Source: Pseudomonadota bacterium
GTDB lineage: Bacteria > Pseudomonadota > Alphaproteobacteria > Acetobacterales > Acetobacteraceae
NCBI GenBank assembly: GCA_021798915.1
Contig: JAJZBM010000005.1
Location: 1-64,000, forward strand
Reading direction: 5' to 3'
DNA: 64,000 nt
Below the pieces are notes generated by a model, which was not told where the DNA came from, made no database searches, and saw nothing but the letters and a program-made list of their open reading frames with translations. Within the stretch, counting starts at the first letter, position 1; the number at the start of each line of letters is the position of its first letter. The position numbers were made by a program, and so were the translations under genes. This document shows positions 57,422 through 64,000 of this stretch, in pieces.

Positions 57422-58737
57422 GACTTGACGATGCTCCCCGAGGCATTGGTGAGCCGTATTTTGGCGCCAAACGCGGCCGCGATCCAGCCCTGATCGCGGC
57501 GGGTGCGCCGGCCGGTCTCGGGCACCAGGGTCGCGCAGCCGAGGAAGGCGGCGAGACCGGCGAGGCTGAGCGCGAGAAACGCCGGATCATAGCCGAAATG
57601 CTGCGCGATCAGGCCGCCGATGAGGTTGGAGGCGCTGGCGCCGAGGCTGACGGCGAGGGCGACCGCGCCCTGGGCGAGGTTGACGCGCCCGGTGCCCTGC
57701 ATGAGATCGGCGGCGATCAAGGCGCTCGCGACACCGAAAATGCCCGAGCCGACGCCGTCGAACGCCTGCACCGCGACCACCGCGAGCGGATCATGGAACA
57801 GCATCAGCAACAGGCCACGCAGCGGCAGCATGGCGAGCGCCACCAGGAAAATCGTCTTCCGCCCGATGCCGGCGACCACCGCGCGCCCGACCATGGCCGA
57901 CGCCAACGTCATCACCATCTGTGCCGCCATGATGCAGCCGCTCATGGCGAACAGGCCGCTGCCCCGATGCGCGGCCAGCGATTCGCTCGCCAGCGGCAGC
58001 ATGGCGCCGTTGCCGAGATAAAAGAGCAGGCAGACGGCGAGGAACGCGGCGAGATCGCGGCGGCGGAGAAGGGCGGCGAGCGGCGTTGCGGCCGCGCCGG
58101 GCAGGGCGTCGCCACGCGCCGCGCGGTGATCGATCTCATGCGCCGGGATCATCGCCGCCATCATCGCACTGGCGAGGGCGAACACGCTGGCGAGGATGAA
58201 AATCCAGATCAGGCCAAACAGCCAGCCGGTGACGCCGATCAGCAGCGCGGCGAGGAAATTGCCGGCATGGTTGAAGGTCTCGTTGCGGCTGACCCGTGCG
58301 GCCAAGCCGCTCCGCCCGACGAGGCCGAGGCTCAAGCCGATGGTGATCGGATGAAACACGGCGAGCGCGATGCCGAGGATGACCGAGGCGGTGAACACCG
58401 CCGTTTTGCCGGGCACCAGCGCGATCAGCAAGACGCCGAGCGCGACCATCGCCCCCGAGACCGCGAACATCAGGCGCTTGCGCGTCGTGCGATCGACCAG
58501 CACCCCGGCCGGCACCTGGCAGATCGCGCTCGCGATATTGTTGAGCGCGAAGGCGAAGCCGATCGCCCCTGGCGACCAGTGGCGCACGTTCTGGAGGAAC
58601 ATCGCGAAAAACGGGCTCAAGCCATCGCGCACATCGGCGAGAAAGAACAGCATCCCGTCGAGACCGCGATGGCTGCGCGCCGAGGCGGTGGGGGTTGGAC
58701 TCCGCGTCAGGGCGGAAAGGGTGCGTGTCGTTGCCAT
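57418..58737 (-). CDS. MFS transporter A of a tandem paralogous pair
   Basis: A 439-residue, 12-helix MFS carrier. Loop 2-3 has GVLVDRTTRKRLM. The family box FLADVRDGLSPFFAMFL starts the first helix and SRNETFNHAGNF lies in the middle; both recur almost unchanged in the next gene. Substrate unknown. ATG at 58737 is chosen over 58767, which leaves 42 bases to the second carrier. Confidence 0.87.
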   Translation of the reverse strand: MATTRTLSALTRSPTPTASARSHRGLDGMLFFLADVRDGLSPFFAMFLQNVRHWSPGAIGFAFALNNIASAICQVPAGVLVDRTTRKRLMFAVSGAMVALGVLLIALVPGKTAVFTASVILGIALAVFHPITIGLSLGLVGRSGLAARVSRNETFNHAGNFLAALLIGVTGWLFGLIWIFILASVFALASAMMAAMIPAHEIDHRAARGDALPGAAATPLAALLRRRDLAAFLAVCLLFYLGNGAMLPLASESLAAHRGSGLFAMSGCIMAAQMVMTLASAMVGRAVVAGIGRKTIFLVALAMLPLRGLLLMLFHDPLAVVAVQAFDGVGSGIFGVASALIAADLMQGTGRVNLAQGAVALAVSLGASASNLIGGLIAQHFGYDPAFLALSLAGLAAFLGCATLVPETGRRTRRDQGWIAAAFGAKIRLTNASGSIVKS

Positions 58738-58779
58738 GGCCGGAACCTGGCCGGCGGCAATGGCCACACTATGACCGGA

Positions 58780-60051
58780 TCAGCCCCATTCCCGCCCCAT
58801 TTCGGCGTGCGGCGCCACATTCTCGCCCCGGGTCTCCGGCACGGCCTGCGCGAACAGCGCCAGGGCGGCCAGGGAGGCGGCGGAAAGGGAAAGAAAACCA
58901 ATGGGATAGCCGAAAATTTGGACGATCACGCCGGCGCCGAGATTGGAGACGGCACCACCCGCCCCGGTCGCCAGCGCGACGAGACCTTGCGCAAAGTTGA
59001 TCCGCCCGCTGCCCCGCATCAGATCGGCGGCGATCAGGGGCGCGATCACGCCGAACACGCCGGCGCCGATCCCGTCCAGCACCTGCACGAGAACGATCCC
59101 GAGCGGGCTGGTCACATAGGCGAACAAAACCCCGCGGAGCGGCAGAATCACCAGGGCGACGAGGAAAATCGGCTTGCGCCCATAACCCTGGGCACTCGCG
59201 CGCCCGACGAGGAGGGCAACGCCGACCATTACCGCTTGCGCAACCAGGATACAGGCGCTCATCGCCGCCGCGTCGCTGCCGGGATGGGTCGCCGCCAGAA
59301 CCTGCCCGGCGAGCGGCAGCATCGCGGCATTGCCGAGGTGAAACAGCGCGACCGTCAGCAGAAACACCGCAAATCCGGGCCGCCGCAGCGCATCCCCGAG
59401 CGAAAGCGCCGGCGCGCCGGGTTCGGGCCTGCCGCGCGCGCGATCGTGATCGATCGCGTGTCCGGGGATCAGCGCCGCGGCCACCGCACTCGCCAGAGCG
59501 TAGCCACAGGCGAGATAGAAAATCCACGCGAGGCCGAGAAAATGCGTCACCGCGATGATCGTCAGCGCGCCACAGAAATTGCCGGCGTGATTGAACCCTT
59601 CATTGCGGCTGATCCGCGCTGCGAGACGCCGCGGCCCGACCAGGCCGAGGCTGAGCCCGATCAATCCGGGGCCGAGAAAAGCGCCCGCAGCACCCAGGAT
59701 CACCGCGGCCGGTAAGACCGCCGCCGGGCGCGGCGCCAACACGATCAACAACGTCCCGAACCCGACGACGAGACCGGCGCCGGCGAGCAGCAGGCGCTTG
59801 CAGCGCAGCGCATCGACCAGGAGCCCGGCCGGGATCAGGGCCAGCGCCGTCGCGATGTTGCTCGCCGCCAGCGCCGCGCCGATCATCGCGGGCTGCCACT
59901 CTGCCGCCCCCTTGAGGAACACCGCGAGATAGGGGCCGATGCCGTCCCGCATATCGGCCATCAGAAACGCGAGCCAGTCGAGCGCCCGCGCGCCGCGCCG
60001 GGTGGCGGCGTGTGATGTCGGCTCGGCAACGCGGCGGGAAATCTCGGTCAC
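58780..60051 (-). CDS. MFS transporter B of a tandem paralogous pair
   Basis: A 423-residue MFS carrier, clear paralogue of its neighbour: FLMADMRDGIGPYLAVFL at the N-terminus, GLLVDALRCKRLL in loop 2-3, and SRNEGFNHAGNF. It overlaps the stop of the OB-like gene (ATGA). The pair probably arose by duplication. They could act as two separate carriers or as a heteromer, which would be unusual for MFS. Confidence 0.87.
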   Translation of the reverse strand: MTEISRRVAEPTSHAATRRGARALDWLAFLMADMRDGIGPYLAVFLKGAAEWQPAMIGAALAASNIATALALIPAGLLVDALRCKRLLLAGAGLVVGFGTLLIVLAPRPAAVLPAAVILGAAGAFLGPGLIGLSLGLVGPRRLAARISRNEGFNHAGNFCGALTIIAVTHFLGLAWIFYLACGYALASAVAAALIPGHAIDHDRARGRPEPGAPALSLGDALRRPGFAVFLLTVALFHLGNAAMLPLAGQVLAATHPGSDAAAMSACILVAQAVMVGVALLVGRASAQGYGRKPIFLVALVILPLRGVLFAYVTSPLGIVLVQVLDGIGAGVFGVIAPLIAADLMRGSGRINFAQGLVALATGAGGAVSNLGAGVIVQIFGYPIGFLSLSAASLAALALFAQAVPETRGENVAPHAEMGREWG

Positions 60052-60725
60052 GGTCGCGGCGCAGGGGAGATTTGCTGCACATCCATCACCCGGCCATAGG
60101 GGGTCGTCAGCCCCATGCCGCTTGCCGACATCATCGCGCCGGGTGCGAGGGAGGCGGCATCGGCCGCGGCTTGCGGCGGCGGCAGATGGATCTGCGTGCC
60201 ATCCTCCAGCATCGCCCCGTTGAGATCACCGCGCGGGCCATAGAGTGACAGGCGCACCCGACCTTGCGCCATCATCGGCTGGGGCGGGCCGGCAAAAGGC
60301 GGGAATGGCGCGAGACCAGGGCCGGGCGGGCCGGTATCGACGATCGTCTGGCCGGTCGCGCTATCGGTGATGGACACCGCCTGCACCACCGGCACCGCAT
60401 AGGCGCGCAGGCCGCGCACCGAGACCGTGTCTCCGATGCGCACCCCCTGCATCAGGGCCCGGCCGAGATGGGGCGGCAAATGCGCTTGCGTCCCATCGGC
60501 CAGGATGACGCCATCGATATCCCCACGTGGCGTGAGGCTGAATGCCGTGACCTGTCCGCTGAGTTCCGGCCATTGCTGAACATTGCCGCCGGGCGCCGGC
60601 GGCGCCAAGGGCGCTGCCATCGGCGGTGGCGGCGGTGGCTGGGCGAACGCGGTTCCGATGCCGAGAGCCAGACCGGCCATGGCCAGAACACGAGCCACTG
60701 AAACACGAGCCACTGATCGTTGCAT
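60048..60725 (-). CDS. Secreted protein with two OB-like DGT repeats
   Basis: A 225-residue protein with a Sec signal peptide (about 1-28, ending GTAFAQ), a Pro-rich spacer, and two similar ~75-residue modules. Each has a beta-rich pattern around GVILADGTQAHLPPHLG and GAMLEDGTQIHLPPPQA, resembling DUF5666/OB-fold domains. Probably periplasmic. It is first in the set downstream of a sigma-54 promoter and may bind the signal or the substrate of the carriers. I know no firm function for this family. Confidence 0.72.
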   Translation of the reverse strand: MQRSVARVSVARVLAMAGLALGIGTAFAQPPPPPPMAAPLAPPAPGGNVQQWPELSGQVTAFSLTPRGDIDGVILADGTQAHLPPHLGRALMQGVRIGDTVSVRGLRAYAVPVVQAVSITDSATGQTIVDTGPPGPGLAPFPPFAGPPQPMMAQGRVRLSLYGPRGDLNGAMLEDGTQIHLPPPQAAADAASLAPGAMMSASGMGLTTPYGRVMDVQQISPAPRP

Positions 60726-60779
60726 GATCGTTGTCTCCTCTCATCGCGGGCTTGGATCTCCAAACCCCAGCGAGAGAGA

Positions 60780-60794
60780 GCAAAACCCGGGCCA
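60780..60794 (-). promoter_or_regulatory. Sigma-54 (-24/-12) promoter before the OB-MFS-MFS-cupin set
   Basis: Minus strand TGGCCCGGGTTTTGC: a near match to TGGCACG-N4-TTGC with one change (A to C) and the required GG-N10-GC spacing. It lies 55 bases before the ATG at 60725 and directly after the gene for an NtrC-type activator that keeps GAFTGA. Confidence 0.7.
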
Positions 60795-60817
60795 AAGATG
60801 AAGTCATTGGGAATATT

Positions 60818-60841
60818 GATTTTTGAAATCACGAGGCCTCG
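60818..60841. promoter_or_regulatory. Inverted repeats upstream of the sigma-54 promoter
   Basis: GATTT-TTG-AAATC (60818-60830) and the 10-base palindrome CGAGGCCTCG (60832-60841) lie about 25-50 bases upstream of the -24 element. Either may be an activator binding site, though enhancer sites usually lie somewhat further away. Confidence 0.4.
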
Positions 60842-60847
60842 GCGGCA

Positions 60848-62253
<1,406 letters not shown>

Positions 62254-62269
<16 letters not shown>

Positions 62270-63783
62270 GTGGCGGGATCATGCCATGGCAGAACCAGCG
62301 CGAATACCGCGCCACCCTGTGCGCCACCCTGCGTGCCACCCTGCGCGCCACCGGGATCGAGCAGGGCGAGCACGCCACCTTGCGCCGTCGCCATCTCGCG
62401 GGCGATGGCGAGCCCAAGCCCAGTGCCCTCGGGCCGCCCGGTGACGAAGGGTTCGAATAGGGTCGCGCGGAGGTCTTCGGCGATGCCGGGGCCGGTGTCG
62501 GCGACGCGAAAAACCAGGGTTTCCGCTTCCCGATCGGCGCGCAGGCCAACGCACCCACCCGGCGGCGTGTGGCGGATCGCGTTGTCGATGAGCGCGGCAA
62601 GCGCCCGCCGGGTCAGCGCCGGGTCGAAGACGGCGCACGAGGCCGATCCTTGCTGCTGCAGCCGCACCGAGGCGCGGGCAGCGATCTCGCTTTGCTCGGT
62701 CAGGAGGGCGGCGAGAAATCGGCCGAGATCGACCCGCCGGGGGTGCGGCTCGTGCCGCTGGGTCAGGCCAAGAATTTCGCCAACGAGACGATCGAGGCGG
62801 GCGATCTGGCCGAGAATGGCCGCCAGCGCCCCCCGTGCGCGCGAGGTTTCCGGCGCCGGATCGCACGCCAAGGCGTTTTCGGCTTTCAACCGCATGACCG
62901 CCAGCGGGTTGCGGATTTCATGGGCGATGCCGGCCGCAACCCGGCCCAGAGCCGCCAGCCGTTCGGCTTCGGTGGCCCGGCGGGCCAGCGCCGCCGCTTC
63001 CTCCCGGGCGCGGGCGAGGCGCGCTCCGGCTTCATTGAGCGCGGCGAGGATACGATCGAGATCACGCTCCCCGGTTGCCGGCAAAACGGGAAGATCGGCG
63101 ATGTCATGAGCACGGAGCGCCGCCTCGATCCTGCCGACATGCCGCCCGAAACCACGCGCCAGCCGCCATAGCCACAGCGACAGCAGAAGAACCAGCAATA
63201 GCAGCGCGGTGAGCGCCATTTGCAGGCGGGCGAAAGCCGGCGTCGCCTCGACCCGCGTCATCACCCAGACACTCGCCCCAGCCGGCGCGGCGCCGGGGAG
63301 CGGTCGGGCGTAGAGGAGCAGCGTCTGCCGCCGGCCAATGTCGCGCCGCGTGACCGGCGCGCGTGCCGACGCCGCCTCGGCATTGATCGCGGCGATGGTG
63401 GCGCTTTCCGCGGCCGGCAGATCGGTCTTGGCGCCACTCCCTTCATAGGTCGGGAAAGCATAGGCGAGAGAGCCGCGGCTCTGCTGCCAGATTCCGCCCT
63501 CCACCCCCTCGGCGCCGGCCAGGGCAGCGCGGACGACATCATCGAGCCCGCGCAGAAAGCGGGGATCGTCCGGCACCTGGCTCAGCCCGGTCACATAGAA
63601 CGCGTAAGCGCCGACGAGGCGCTCGGCGGCGTGCGCGAGACCGATTTCCGCCTCGGCGGTGCGCGCCGCGGTCGAGCTGCGATAAAGTGCGACCATCAAC
63701 ACCGCGACCAGCCCCGCAACCGCGAGCGAGAACAGCCAGAGCAGAAACAGCCGGCCGCGGAGTGAACGGACAGTGCCTACCAG
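62254..63783 (-). CDS. Sensor histidine kinase
   Basis: A ~509-residue membrane kinase, partner of the response regulator. Transmembrane segment 1 (LFLLWLFSLAVAGLVAVLM) is followed by a ~150-residue periplasmic sensor, segment 2 (LTALLLLVLLLSLWLW), a HAMP-like linker and coiled region. The kinase core has the H-box AAGIAHEIRNPLAVM, N-box LIDNAIRHTP, and G-boxes DTGPGIAED and GTGLGLAIA. A GGAQ repeat lies before the last strand. No ATG, GTG or TTG exists near the N-terminus; CTG at 63783 is given, and the next ATG is at 63978 inside the SDR gene. Confidence 0.87.
62309..62356. repeat. 12-bp tandem repeat in the sensor kinase
   Basis: Units at 62309, 62321, 62333 and 62345 follow gcgccaccctgc with small changes. 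They encode GGAQ-GGTQ-GGAQ in the loop before the last strand of the ATPase domain. Confidence 0.8.
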
Positions 63784-64000
63784 GGAAGCGTCTCGCCCTG
63801 ATAATCGAGATAGGCGACCCCGCCCTTGCCGTGGTGGCGGGTGATGGTGGTGGCGAGGCCCTTGGTGCTGGTCTCGACATCGAGCGGCGCTTGCGGCCCG
63901 CCCATATCGGTCCGCACCCAGCCGGGATGGAGGAGCAGGATGGTCCGGCCCTGATTCGCCTCGTGGGCGGCGAAGCATTTCGCGGCCATGTTCAGCGCCG
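63777..64000 (-). CDS. SDR-family oxidoreductase, C-terminal part (runs off the window)
   Basis: Only the last ~74 residues are present; the 5' part lies beyond the right edge. ALNMAAKCFA matches the helix after the YxxxK active site, and LLLHPGWVRTDMGG is the usual SDR segment after it, as in C-factor-like enzymes. The end YLDYQGETLPW is typical. It overlaps the start region of the sensor kinase by a few bases, so the two may be co-transcribed. Confidence 0.8.
   Translation of the reverse strand, partial: ALNMAAKCFAAHEANQGRTILLLHPGWVRTDMGGPQAPLDVETSTKGLATTITRHHGKGGVAYLDYQGETLPW

Overview
The window is GC-rich bacterial DNA, densely coded, with short intergenic gaps and many 4-base ATGA or GTGA overlaps. 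Gene content points to an alphaproteobacterium, most likely Acetobacteraceae or a close relative; this is inferred from family content, not from a search. Supporting signs are the rplU-rpmA-obgE-proBA-nadD-rsfS block, FlaF with a DUF1217 protein, and the Dcd N-terminus. No rRNA, tRNA, CRISPR array, prophage or insertion sequence was seen. No gene-free stretch exceeds 300 bases.

Layout. 1-7 kb: an MFS carrier, a glycosyltransferase and a branched-chain-type ABC importer (livKHMGF). 7-12 kb: an FAD-linked 2-hydroxyacid dehydrogenase, divergent from a HpcH/HpaI aldolase and a SAF-UxaA dehydratase (a GarL/GarD-like pair), then a split ChrA transporter pair. 12-17 kb: rplU, rpmA, obgE, proB, proA, nadD and rsfS on the minus strand, with a strong promoter, an internal terminator and an unusual nadD/rsfS frame conflict. 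17-24.5 kb: an SDR, dcd, mtnP, flagellar genes (DUF1217, flagellin, flaF), folK, and an NYN protein overlapping a type 5 uracil-DNA glycosylase. 24.5-30.2 kb: aerobic benzoyl-CoA (box) degradation: bclA, an alpha/beta hydrolase, boxC and boxB, without boxA. 30.4-36.1 kb: pirin, alaS, comF-like, grxC, DUF1178 and ppa. 36.1-44.4 kb: a form I aerobic CO dehydrogenase cluster in the order coxC-M-S-L-D-E-F. 44.6-48 kb: sixA, a CHAD protein and gltA. 48-57 kb: an operon of cytochrome P450, two solute-binding proteins, livGFHM and an aldehyde dehydrogenase. 57-64 kb: a two-component system (NtrC-type regulator plus sensor kinase), then an OB-like secreted protein, two paralogous MFS carriers and a cupin, plus a partial SDR at the right edge.

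How the genes fit together. CoxL carries the form I active-site motif AYRCSFR, and CoxS has the eight Fe-S cysteines at canonical positions. The cluster should therefore encode a true CO dehydrogenase, probably regulated by the MHYT-LytTR protein CoxC. Two direct-repeat sets lie between coxC and coxM and one lies before coxC. The box genes convert benzoate to benzoyl-CoA and then through an epoxide to ring-cleaved product, but need a boxA reductase from elsewhere. The NtrC-type regulator retains GAFTGA, and a near-consensus sigma-54 promoter sits directly before the neighbouring OB/MFS/MFS/cupin genes. That makes a self-contained sensing and transport unit of unknown ligand. The P450-liv-dehydrogenase operon has a clear promoter whose -35 box is overlapped by a perfect 7+7 inverted repeat.

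A recurring oddity is in-frame 12- or 15-bp minisatellites in linkers or tails of five genes: rsfS, coxC, coxD and both halves of the two-component system.
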